Source: Chitinophagales bacterium
GTDB lineage: Bacteria > Bacteroidota > Bacteroidia > Chitinophagales > Chitinophagaceae
NCBI GenBank assembly: GCA_015654495.1
Contig: JAATGW010000328.1
Span: 1 to 11,599, forward strand
Direction of reading: 5' to 3'
Length of the DNA stretch: 11,599 bases
Shown here: one piece after another, positions 1-6,306 of the stretch
Layout of the letters: each line of letters starts with the position of its first letter
How positions within the stretch are numbered: position 1 is the stretch's first letter
Made by a program: the position numbers and the translations under genes
The notes under the pieces: generated by a model
Databases searched by the model: none
What the model was told of the DNA's origin: nothing
Seen by the model: the letters and a program-made list of their open reading frames with translations, nothing else

Positions 1-26
1 ACTATTCAGGGCTGTCAGGCCCGGTG

Positions 27-56
27 CAATCTATAGCGCCGGGTTTCAACCCGGCG
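27..56 (+). repeat. Left arm of an inverted REP-like block
   Basis: This unit is an 11-nt tag CAATCTATAGC (27-37) running into a perfect 9-bp hairpin (37-56). It is mirrored by the unit at 183-212, where a 9-bp hairpin is followed by GCTATAGATTG, the exact reverse complement of the tag. The two hairpins differ in stem sequence, but the order tag-hairpin / hairpin-tag is preserved, so the block has dyad symmetry about its middle. Confidence 0.7.
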
Positions 57-182
57 TGAAAATAAATAACAGGAATTCAAGTGCCGTAGGCACGCAAAGC
101 TTTCGCCAACGTTCTATATTGTTGGCAAATGAATTTCGTTTTTCGCTCCTACGGAGCCTGGTTTATTTTTTGGATTTGTTTA

Positions 183-212
183 CAACGGGCTGAAGCCCGT
201 TGCTATAGATTG
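183..212 (-). repeat. Right arm of the inverted REP-like block
   Basis: A 9-bp hairpin (CAACGGGCT/AGCCCGTTG, 183-202) is followed directly by GCTATAGATTG (202-212), the inverse of the left-arm tag at 27-37. Together the two arms bracket the three smaller hairpins between them. Confidence 0.7.
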
Positions 213-229
213 TACCGCACCTTTGGTGC

Positions 230-700
230 TGAAAAGATCCGGATAGGTTGATAAAATTCGGGGACCTAAATAAGCTATGAGTTCTTTCGACGCTCCTGCG
301 ATCAATGCGTTTCTCCGAAAAATCGATTGGCTACAAACAGGAAGCTCATATGGAGCCGGAGAACAGGTTATTTTCATCTTCAGAGGTGCATGATTATTTG
401 AACGTTTTTTCAAAAAACCTTGCATATCATTTCTTTAAAATCCTTGCGAAAACCTATTCCATGGCGCGCTTCATTCATAAACAGCAGGCTTTAAAATAAA
501 CCAGCCGTCCGGAGCGGTGGAGGAGGTGACTATTTGTGCAGGTCATCAATGATAGCGCGGGTACAGGAGCATGAATTTTCCATTCTGCATGAGTAGCCAG
601 CCTGTTCGCAGTGTCCTGACCTCAGTTCTAATCAGAAACCGAATTTTGCCAATCGAATATTGTCTATCATTACTAAATTTCAGCATCTAAAATAATTGTG
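230..700. other. Gene-free stretch left of the VOC gene
   Basis: No convincing gene is seen here. A 64-codon frame on + (305-499) and an 81-codon frame on - (180-425) are open, but neither shows a recognisable motif, and the minus one runs through the REP hairpins. A weak palindrome (GCTC/GAGC, 344-356) looks like a degraded relative of the hairpins to its left. There is also an A/T palindrome GTTTTTTcAAAAAAC at 404-418. Bases 598-620 resemble, in inverted orientation, part of the element at 1110-1186. A possible -7-like TAAATTTC lies at 674-681, with no -33 TTG at the expected distance. Confidence 0.5.
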
Positions 701-1093
701 ATGGACAGGACAGCCTATTTCAGGATAAAAAAAATGAGTCCGCAATTTCTTGTGATTGATATGGACCGGTCCATAGAATTTTATACGCGGATGCTGAACT
801 TTGATATAGATTTTCGATACGAGGAATTCTATGCAGGGATCAGCAAAGACGGTTGTTCAATTCACCTTAAATTAGGAAAACCTGCACCTGAGGAAAGAAA
901 AAACAAAAGTACCAATCAGGATCTCGATATCGTTTTTTCGGTTGAGAGTATAGAGGATTTGTATGAAGAGATTTCAAACCGCTCTATTGAAATTGTCCAA
1001 CCGCTGCGAGGCATGTCTTATGGGAAAGAGTTTTACATTGTAGATCCGGATGGGTATATCATTGCTTTTTTAGAAGAAACAACAAAAGTATAA
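701..1093 (+). CDS. VOC family (glyoxalase / bleomycin-resistance-like) protein
   Basis: A 130-residue protein of one VOC module. Members of this superfamily bind small molecules or catalyse metal-dependent reactions such as glyoxalase I, dioxygenase or fosfomycin-thiol transfer; the bleomycin-resistance type only sequesters a drug. The visible pattern is a first strand and helix 'QFLVIDMDRSIEFYTRML' (residues 15-32), a middle strand with SIHLKLG (His55), a second beta-alpha unit from about residue 75, and the closing 'VDPDGYIIAFLEE' (114-126), typical of the C-terminal strand. The first strand lacks the usual metal-ligand His/Glu, so a binding role is as likely as catalysis. ATG 701 was chosen because the residues before SPQF resemble N-termini of relatives. 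ATG 734, with AGGA 9 bases upstream, is the alternative, and GTG 698 is less likely. The substrate cannot be told. It stands alone on the + strand. Confidence 0.85.
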   Translation: MDRTAYFRIKKMSPQFLVIDMDRSIEFYTRMLNFDIDFRYEEFYAGISKDGCSIHLKLGKPAPEERKNKSTNQDLDIVFSVESIEDLYEEISNRSIEIVQPLRGMSYGKEFYIVDPDGYIIAFLEETTKV

Positions 1094-1109
1094 AATAAAA
1101 CGACCAACA

Positions 1110-1186
1110 TGCGATTGCTGCTACGCTGAAGTCGAATAGCCGGTCCGCAGGACTCAGCGAGCAGGCTGGTAAAGTAGCGGATCGCA
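1110..1186. repeat. 77-nt nested inverted-repeat element, structured if transcribed
   Basis: Three nested stems can be drawn: TGCGAT (1110-1115) with ATCGCA (1181-1186); GCTAC (1120-1124) with GTAGC (1174-1178); and CGCTGA-a-GTC (1124-1133) with GAC-TCAGCG (1151-1159), nine pairs with one bulged A (base 1124 can join only one of the last two stems). It sits 17 bp after the VOC stop codon and 49 bp before the next gene. No T-tract follows, so an ordinary intrinsic terminator is not supported. It has no tRNA features. A partial inverted copy may lie at 598-620. It is probably an intergenic repeat or RNA structure of unknown role. Confidence 0.45.
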
Positions 1187-1235
1187 GGCTGTACGGCAAC
1201 GTTTATTGTCTTTCTGAAAATTATGAAACTCGCAA

Positions 1236-1787
1236 ATGAATAGCAATCAAGAAATCGCAGACGGGATTGAAAGCATAATTAAAAACTTGTTCTCATTTTT
1301 GCGACCAGTCGATTCGGGAATTTCTGAATATTTGGTTTTGCACAACTATGAAAAACATCCTTTCTGGTTTATCGTAATATATTTCTCAGATCAGAATTAC
1401 CATAAAAATGCATTGCAGGATGGAATATGTTTCCGGGTTCATGAATTTATATCGAATGATCTGAAAGAAACTGAAGGATTCTCAGACATACAACGGTGTA
1501 TAATTTTTGAATCTGGAAAACGGCCAACTGAGACCTTGGATATTGAAAAGTATTTTAATTCAATTGTTAGAAAACAGAAACATCTTGAAGAGAATTCTGA
1601 TGAATCTGATAAAAACCTGTGTCTGAGTTGCGGCCACAATTTCGATAATCATCAACTTCTCTGTTTTAATGAAGATGCAAATTCAGCACCTGATACAGGT
1701 TGGATGATTTGCCCGGAAGAAAATTGCAATTGTTTTCAAACCTGGGGAGCGGACTATAAACGGGATAGAAAACACCCGGCTAACTAA
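1236..1787 (+). CDS. Uncharacterised protein with C-terminal Cys/His cluster
   Basis: A 183-residue soluble protein that I do not recognise as a named family. The N-terminal two thirds (about 1-120) is a mixed alpha/beta segment with aromatic strands (HPFWFIVIYF, 41-50) and no known motif. The C-terminus holds a dense set of potential metal ligands: Cys129, Cys132, His134, His139, Cys143, Cys159, Cys164 and Cys166, arranged as CxxCGH, a second His and Cys, then 'GWMICPEENCNCFQTW' (155-170). This spacing suggests a small zinc-binding or treble-clef-like module, which is inference. No signal peptide is seen, so it is probably cytoplasmic. ATG 1236 is the first in-frame start; an upstream ATG at 1223 is in another frame. 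No operon partner is evident. Confidence 0.7.
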   Translation: MNSNQEIADGIESIIKNLFSFLRPVDSGISEYLVLHNYEKHPFWFIVIYFSDQNYHKNALQDGICFRVHEFISNDLKETEGFSDIQRCIIFESGKRPTETLDIEKYFNSIVRKQKHLEENSDESDKNLCLSCGHNFDNHQLLCFNEDANSAPDTGWMICPEENCNCFQTWGADYKRDRKHPAN

Positions 1788-1956
1788 ATCTCTGCAACTG
1801 AAGCCAGCATCGACAGGATCAAAAGAATATGGGTAGGCTGACAGAACGCTGGTCTTTTCTTTTCAATTTTAGTTAGTACTATTGTGTTCAAACGGCGGTG
1901 TAGTTGGATCATCAAATCCCGTACTGCATAAATCCCCGGGTCGTTCGTTGCCATTT

Positions 1957-2442
1957 ATGAGATTCATTCTAATCATAATAGTTTTTCTTGAATTTTCCTG
2001 TCACACCGAACCTGATTCTTCAAAGGTTGCAATTCCCAATGCAAAATACTGGATAACCGAAAAGCTGGAATATTACCCTATTGATTCCTTAGCGGGAGGC
2101 GGTTTAACGGTCTATGGTTCCGGTTTTGCATTTGCTATTGACCCGAACGGCACAGCGCGATATTTAGGCGCCGATTTCTATGAGGATAAAGACTCGGTTT
2201 ATATAGGTGGTGAACCGGGGAGAACAATCAAAGCCGGTAATTGGATAAAGAATGATTCAACATTGATTTTAACATTAAGGTTATTATCAAAAACATTTAT
2301 TAGCACTGGTGAGTCAATCGGGCAAGTGGAGGCCGATACCTTGTTCATAGAAACTAATGGTTTGATAAAATTCAAAAGTCACAGACTTATTCCTTTGCTA
2401 AGGCTATCAAATGAACTGCAACAGATATTAGATTCAGATTAG
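1957..2442 (+). CDS. Small lipoprotein of unknown function
   Basis: A 161-residue predicted lipoprotein. Residues 1-15 form a short hydrophobic signal (MRFILIIIVFLEFSC) whose Cys15 is the predicted lipidated residue after signal peptidase II cleavage. Acidic residues follow closely (HTEPD), as in many Bacteroidetes lipoproteins. The remainder is predicted to be beta-rich, with a Gly-rich stretch (LAGGGLTVYGSGFAF, about 45-59) and a 'GNWIKNDSTLILTL' segment (about 98-111) of the kind seen in small lipoproteins that resemble copper-resistance or lipocalin-like folds; no family can be assigned. The frame is open upstream to TTG 1882, but the intervening 25 codons lack protein-like features and would bury the signal peptide, so ATG 1957 is preferred. 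It is flanked by spacers of about 170 and 186 bp. Confidence 0.75.
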   Translation: MRFILIIIVFLEFSCHTEPDSSKVAIPNAKYWITEKLEYYPIDSLAGGGLTVYGSGFAFAIDPNGTARYLGADFYEDKDSVYIGGEPGRTIKAGNWIKNDSTLILTLRLLSKTFISTGESIGQVEADTLFIETNGLIKFKSHRLIPLLRLSNELQQILDSD

Positions 2443-2628
2443 CGATAATGCATTAATTAGTGCCTCACTTAGATATGCGCAATACAAGCGACAGATCCCC
2501 GTTCTTGACGTTTTAAACTAAAATGAGTATTTTGGTCGCTGGTCCCGAATCAGAAGGACAGGCGCCTCTGCATACTGCAGAAGCCAGGTAGATTGGCTGG
2601 GGCTTTGAAAGATCTATTACCCGATTCA
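2443..2628. other. Spacer with several weak inverted repeats
   Basis: No gene seen. Paired elements are AGCGAC (2487-2492) with GTCGCT (2535-2540), AAAAT/ATTTT inside that loop, and CTGCA-tac-TGCAG (2568-2580) just after the palindrome AGGCGCCT (2560-2567). The last has the same 5-bp stem and 3-nt loop as the hairpins at the left end of the window. No promoter match is clear. Confidence 0.35.
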
Positions 2629-3081
2629 ATGATTAAAATTATGTTTAAACGAGAGACTGTGAAAGCGTTTTCGGTAGTTGCGATTATACTATCTGTCATT
2701 GGACTACTTATAAGTATTCTGGGAACTTTCTTGCTAACCCAATCCGGGAGTACACTTGCCTTTATTGTAGGAATGATCTCCTGGGCCTTTTTGGTTTGGG
2801 CAAGCATAATTGGTTATAAACTTTGCAGTTCTTATAAACTTTATGAAGAGGAGTATAAAAAAGTGGGTATCAGAATTTACCTGATTATCATAGCTTTTGT
2901 TTTATTCTTTTTTGCCGGACTTATAATCGGTTTTGCGTTGTCGGTGATTTTACTGGGTGCATTATGGGGACTAAAAAGGAACTATGACGAATGGGAATAT
3001 AACAATACTCCATATGTGCCTGAACCTAATGAGACGATTGAAAATTCTGATTCGGCCACCTCGTCGCCAGGCATTGATTGA
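2629..3081 (+). CDS. Small inner-membrane protein of unknown function
   Basis: A 150-residue integral membrane protein. Hydrophobic segments are at about 12-36 (VKAFSVVAIILSVIGLLISI and on), 43-65 (LAFIVGMISWAFLVWASIIG) and 82-115, a long stretch that could be one or two helices. A charged loop 'YKLYEEEYKKVG' (69-80) lies between the second and third segments. The tail from about 117 is acidic and Pro/Ser-rich. No family is recognised. ATG 2629 is used; ATG 2641 is equally possible, while TTG 2593 would add residues without membrane character. Its 3' end overlaps the preferred start of the next gene by 8 bases, so the two may be co-translated. Confidence 0.7.
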   Translation: MIKIMFKRETVKAFSVVAIILSVIGLLISILGTFLLTQSGSTLAFIVGMISWAFLVWASIIGYKLCSSYKLYEEEYKKVGIRIYLIIIAFVLFFFAGLIIGFALSVILLGALWGLKRNYDEWEYNNTPYVPEPNETIENSDSATSSPGID

Positions 3082-3628
3082 ATATACAGGTAACGATCAA
3101 AGGAAATATCTGAAGAGAAATATTATTATAGGTTTGATATTATCACTCGTAGTCTGTAAGTCATTGACTGCACAGTCTACTCAAAGCGAAATCAGACCTT
3201 CGATTCAAAGGATTGTTTTCAAGCTAAAGAAGGAACAGACCCTTCACCTTGGTTTTGCTATTGATTTAGCCGGTATTCCTGAGAAAAGGAATAAATATTA
3301 CAAACTTTATCAAAAACTTTCTGCAAAAGCTTCAGATGAAGAACTGGTAATGTTGACAAAAGAAAATTCCCGGACAATATTTTTGTATTCTTTTCTGGCC
3401 TTGTATTCGAGGAATTATAATGACCTTAAGAGAATATTTTTGGAAAATTGCAGTGACACTTCCCGGATATGGATTGCAGGAGGTTGTACCGGAGTAGCGA
3501 GCAAGTTAAATTCATTTATGTTAAGACAGCTCAATCCCGCATATGTGGATTCAAGGCTGCCGTATTTTACGCAGGAAGAGTATGACTCTTATGTGAAGTT
3601 GATAGACAAGACAGATGCTGACGATTAA
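3074..3628 (+). CDS. Secreted helical (HEAT-like) protein, start uncertain
   Basis: About 184 residues. A signal peptide is clear: basic KYLKR, a hydrophobic core NIIIGLILSLVVCKS, then a site LTAQ-S at about residues 31-35, a typical Bacteroidetes export signal. The mature part is mostly helical. The segment 'ASDEELVMLTKENSRTIFLY' (about 86-105), followed by a repeat-like 'FLALYSRNYNDLKRIF' (107-122), resembles the HEAT-like helix pairs of uncharacterised secreted Bacteroidetes proteins (SDEEL...LT...N...R.YAF.AL). Cys126 and Cys138 may form a disulfide outside the cytoplasm. There is no ATG close to the signal peptide. I used TTG 3074, which overlaps the upstream stop. CTG 3110 (AAAGGA just upstream) and ATG 3029 are alternatives. 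Function unknown. Confidence 0.65.
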   Translation: MIEYTGNDQRKYLKRNIIIGLILSLVVCKSLTAQSTQSEIRPSIQRIVFKLKKEQTLHLGFAIDLAGIPEKRNKYYKLYQKLSAKASDEELVMLTKENSRTIFLYSFLALYSRNYNDLKRIFLENCSDTSRIWIAGGCTGVASKLNSFMLRQLNPAYVDSRLPYFTQEEYDSYVKLIDKTDADD

Positions 3629-3888
3629 AAAGCTGGACCGGCCGGTATACAATATCAGATTCAGATAATTCTGCGTCATTACGGTACTCTTATTTTTTCG
3701 GATCAGGTTACCAGAACATCGGGGTTCTGTTATATCAACGCAATACATGTATGCAAAGTGCTGTTTGCCGATAGATGGACACAGAATATAGCAGAGCAGA
3801 AAACCATGGACGTTGAGGCAAACCCGGCAGCTGACCGTGAAAATTACCAGACTGTTTTTCCGGATATTACAATTTTTAAGTTCATACA
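3629..3888. other. 260-bp spacer without a convincing gene
   Basis: On the + strand the same frame as the preceding gene stays open after its TAA for about 92 codons (to a TAA at 3902-3904), but with no good start codon or signal. The minus strand is also open (3551-3889), giving a Cys-rich product with no motif. A hairpin CAGAAC/GTTCTG with a 6-nt loop lies at 3712-3729. The palindrome ACCGGCCGGT is at 3637-3646. None of this identifies a gene. Confidence 0.35.
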
Positions 3889-4338
3889 ATGGCTTCCTTC
3901 ATAAGAAGAGATTTTATTCCTGTTCTAAGTTTCCTGATGCTATTGCTGTTTACAATTCCTTTTTCATTTGATATTGCCACTTCGGTCGTTCCGGGTTGGC
4001 ATACAACGATATTTCCACCATATTTTGCATGGACAGTTGTAGTTGGAGTTTGTCTGTTATTTGTGACAATTGGTTATTGGCTGCTGTCGAAGCGGGTTGA
4101 TACAATCAACTGGACAGTATTTGCAATTCATATTATACTAACTATTCCGGCAATAATTTTTATAAAGTTGCCGGTAATATTTTTAGATGTTAATCATACC
4201 AATCAGTTAAAATTGATTAAGGAATTATCTTTCAGAATGAAATTAATTCCAGCCGCATGGGCAGTTTTTGCTGCGGGACAAATTTTATTTCTGATTTATT
4301 ACGTTACGGCGATTAAGGTAAATCGTTCGAAGACATAA
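3889..4338 (+). CDS. Four-helix membrane protein of unknown function
   Basis: A 149-residue protein with four hydrophobic segments at about 10-30, 47-67, 75-98 and 118-141, and basic residues at the N-terminus (FIRRDF) and C-terminus (IKVNRSKT), which suggests both ends face the cytoplasm. The first loop carries 'SVVPGWHTTIFPPYFAW' (32-48), a distinctive Pro/aromatic motif likely on the periplasmic side. I recall similar small orphan membrane proteins in Bacteroidetes but cannot name the family. It is not part of a tight operon; 167 bp separate it from the next gene. Confidence 0.7.
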   Translation: MASFIRRDFIPVLSFLMLLLFTIPFSFDIATSVVPGWHTTIFPPYFAWTVVVGVCLLFVTIGYWLLSKRVDTINWTVFAIHIILTIPAIIFIKLPVIFLDVNHTNQLKLIKELSFRMKLIPAAWAVFAAGQILFLIYYVTAIKVNRSKT

Positions 4339-4505
4339 AGGTTGTATACAATTTTAACCCGGTATTTGACGGAGTGACTGTATTTCTGTCGTTTCTTTTC
4401 AATTTAAAGTTTTTAATATTGTACCGGCCCGCGATCAAACGAAGATTAAACATTCTGCCAGGTTAAGCCATGAAATAATGCAAACCACTTAAACCGATCT
4501 CTGCT

Positions 4506-5138
4506 ATGTTAAAAATTTTCTTATTAGGTTTACTACTGATCTTCTTTAGTTGCAACAATCCGGAGAAATCTTCTGATTCTGTTGCGGATAGTAAAAAGCA
4601 AACCAACGAAACATATCCTGCCAGGGAATTGCTCATTGATAACGGTGACGAAGAGGGTTGGGGAGGAGATATAAAGCTTTCTATTGTTTCTTTTGTAGAG
4701 ACAGATACATCAAATCTTTATACTGTACAGTCGACATACCAGGGGAATAATTTGGGTTTACTGGTTTCGATACCAAAACAAAAAGAAGCTGAAAATGGAT
4801 TTGCCAGTGGTATAGTTTTAAAGAGCATAGGTTCAGAGTCTGATAGTCTGTTAATGACCCTTGCTAAATTATACAAACAGCCGGTTGATGCATCATTAAA
4901 GTTTACCAATGCTCTTTCATTGGCATATGTTAATCTTGACATGCTTGCAAAACAGCTGGGAGCAAAAGATGATGAACAATACAAAACTGAAAACCAGTAT
5001 AAGCTATTTTTTGAAGGCGAAAACGAAAATGACTATGCAGAAATCTATTTGAATATTAATACGTCTGAACATTGGATTGAACTTAAAGAAAAAGACGAAG
5101 AATACAGAACGGCTATTATTAAGTTCCTGAAAAGGTAG
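4506..5138 (+). CDS. Lipoprotein of unknown function
   Basis: A 210-residue predicted lipoprotein. The signal MLKIFLLGLLLIFFSC ends in a lipobox with lipidated Cys16. A Ser/Asp/Lys-rich linker (about 17-42) follows, then a globular domain from about residue 43 (ARELLIDNGDEEGWGGDIKLSI onward). It is acidic overall and ends in KFLKR. The 'TVQSTYQGNNLGLLVSIP' segment (about 73-90) and the central helix (about 115-130) suggest an alpha/beta fold, but no family motif is seen. It is likely anchored in the envelope; surface or periplasmic side cannot be decided. The start context CTGCTATG closely matches that of the 7856 gene, which is probably coincidental. Spacers of 167 and 132 bp flank it. Confidence 0.75.
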   Translation: MLKIFLLGLLLIFFSCNNPEKSSDSVADSKKQTNETYPARELLIDNGDEEGWGGDIKLSIVSFVETDTSNLYTVQSTYQGNNLGLLVSIPKQKEAENGFASGIVLKSIGSESDSLLMTLAKLYKQPVDASLKFTNALSLAYVNLDMLAKQLGAKDDEQYKTENQYKLFFEGENENDYAEIYLNINTSEHWIELKEKDEEYRTAIIKFLKR

Positions 5139-5270
5139 GAAGTGTACACAATCTGATCAATGCAATCAGGAACTAAAATAAATAAAATTTTATCGTTCAA
5201 TTCAAAGATAGCGCCAGACTAATAAAACTCCTGAATTGTTTCGAACCATTTCTACTGTGGGCAAAGCTAA

Positions 5271-6059
5271 ATGACAATCTTGAAACTGAATAAAGTTAAA
5301 CAGACCGTTGGATTTTTCTCAATGACCATTGCATGGGCGATGATGAACATTTTGTATGCAATTTACCTGGCTGCCAGAGACGGTAAAGCAGACGACAGTG
5401 GTGTGATTGTATTCTGGTCGGGACTTTTTATAATAATTGCGTGGGCAATTTTTATTGTATTCCCTTTACACAAACTTGATCATTCAGGACGGGTTTTCAA
5501 ACCTGCAATCTTCCCATTCATTTCTGCTATTTATGGCGCTTTAACCTATTCAATTATCGTCGGGGCACTATTTCGCAGTCCAGACCTGGTAATTATGTTT
5601 ATGCCGTTGGCTTTGCTGACAGGATTCATTTTTGGCCTTTCGTATTCACTACTTATCATATCCGAAAGGCTTGTTGATTTATTAGGCCGGGGGCCTGGGT
5701 TTAAAATTATTTTATTATTAATTCCTGCAGTAGTACTTTTTTTCTGGTTATGGGTTATGCCGGCTATCGTTCCTTCTTTGGTATTTCGATTCATGCCAGA
5801 TGAAATAAGAGATAAAATAGTGGCTGGAACGATTCCTGAATATAAAGTTGGTGATCACTTTGAGCCGTTAAAAACTGCTCTTCCAGGTTATTTTGACCAT
5901 ATAGATAATGGCACTGGTAACATGTCGGTGACGATAGCAAACTTTGCATTTGTTTTACAAGTACACTGCAACAAAATAATCAGACTTGAATACGGTAAAA
6001 GTCAATTTGATTTTGACAATACAATTTATGGTCAACTGGAAGAAGGGCCATGCCCCTGA
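5271..6059 (+). CDS. Five-helix membrane protein, apparently frameshifted near its 3' end
   Basis: The readable product is 262 residues. Hydrophobic helices lie at about 11-34, 44-66, 78-101, 105-131 and 144-172. A soluble C-terminal domain starts near 'FMPDEIRDKIVAG' (174-186) and includes 'GDHFEPLKTALPGYFDHIDNG' style sequence (about 194-214), which is likely extracytoplasmic. The frame ends abruptly as EEGPCP-stop. If one C of GGGCC (6048-6049) is removed, it reads on as EEG-HAPDITFTQDRLKNIV without a stop to 6306, giving about 344 residues. That continuation has normal protein composition, so I think the 6059 stop is a frameshift product, either mutation or sequencing error. No family is recognised. 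Confidence 0.7.
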   Translation: MTILKLNKVKQTVGFFSMTIAWAMMNILYAIYLAARDGKADDSGVIVFWSGLFIIIAWAIFIVFPLHKLDHSGRVFKPAIFPFISAIYGALTYSIIVGALFRSPDLVIMFMPLALLTGFIFGLSYSLLIISERLVDLLGRGPGFKIILLLIPAVVLFFWLWVMPAIVPSLVFRFMPDEIRDKIVAGTIPEYKVGDHFEPLKTALPGYFDHIDNGTGNMSVTIANFAFVLQVHCNKIIRLEYGKSQFDFDNTIYGQLEEGPCP

Positions 6060-6306
6060 CATTACATTCACACAAGACCGCTTAAAGAATATAGTTAGGT
6101 ACTTGGAGTTCAACTCAGAGTCAGAAAATGCTTTCTTGTATCTTCAGATTAAAATCAGTAAAATTGTACCGGTTCCGCTAAATGAGCAGGAGAAGATGAA
6201 AGAGAATTCCGCGCTGCATAGAGCATATTCTGACAACCATCAAATAATGTATGAAGAGATTTGCCCCGATAATATTTTTAACGGTCGTTGTATTTACCGG
6301 TTGTGA
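6049..6306 (+). pseudogene. Probable out-of-frame C-terminus of the 5271 membrane protein
   Basis: In the next frame this segment encodes HAPDITFTQDRLKNIVRYLE and continues through 'LYLQIKISKIVPVPLNEQEK' to a TAA... stop region at 6304-6306. It has no start codon or ribosome site of its own except a TTG (5986) inside the preceding gene, so it is best read as the displaced tail of that gene. Its last 56 bases overlap the start of the lipoprotein at 6251, so the original stop may have been earlier or the tail may be decayed. Confidence 0.5.

Larger units (their letters stand above)
9..229. repeat. Cluster of short palindromic (REP-like) hairpins
   Basis: Seven compact inverted repeats lie in about 220 bp. 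They are GGGC/GCCC at 9-22; a perfect 9-bp stem CGCCGGGTT/AACCCGGCG at 37-56; GTGCC-gta-GGCAC at 81-93; GCCAAC/GTTGGC with a 10-nt loop at 105-126; GCTCC-tac-GGAGC at 145-157; a perfect 9-bp stem CAACGGGCT/AGCCCGTTG at 183-202; and GCACC-ttt-GGTGC at 217-229. Several share the form of a 5-bp GC-rich stem with a 3-nt loop. Such palindromes are common intergenic repeats in Bacteroidetes and resemble REP elements, which in other bacteria are moved by IS200-like (REP-associated) tyrosine transposases. No transposase is present here. Family assignment is inference; the hairpins themselves are read directly. Confidence 0.8.

Noticed and set aside
180..425. 81-codon open frame on -
   Set aside because: Runs through the hairpin repeats and has no domain-like sequence.
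305..499. 64-codon open frame on + starting inside the left spacer
   Set aside because: No motif, no promoter or ribosome signal, and it lies beside a REP-like array; probably chance.
1882..1956. TTG-initiated extension of the 1957 lipoprotein, with a tRNA T-arm-like look (GGATcatcaaATCC)
   Set aside because: The extension would precede a proper lipoprotein signal; no acceptor, D or anticodon arm could be assembled for a tRNA.
3551..3889. 112-codon open frame on - over a spacer
   Set aside because: Cys-rich without pattern, no signal or motif, and it overlaps the end of a supported + gene.
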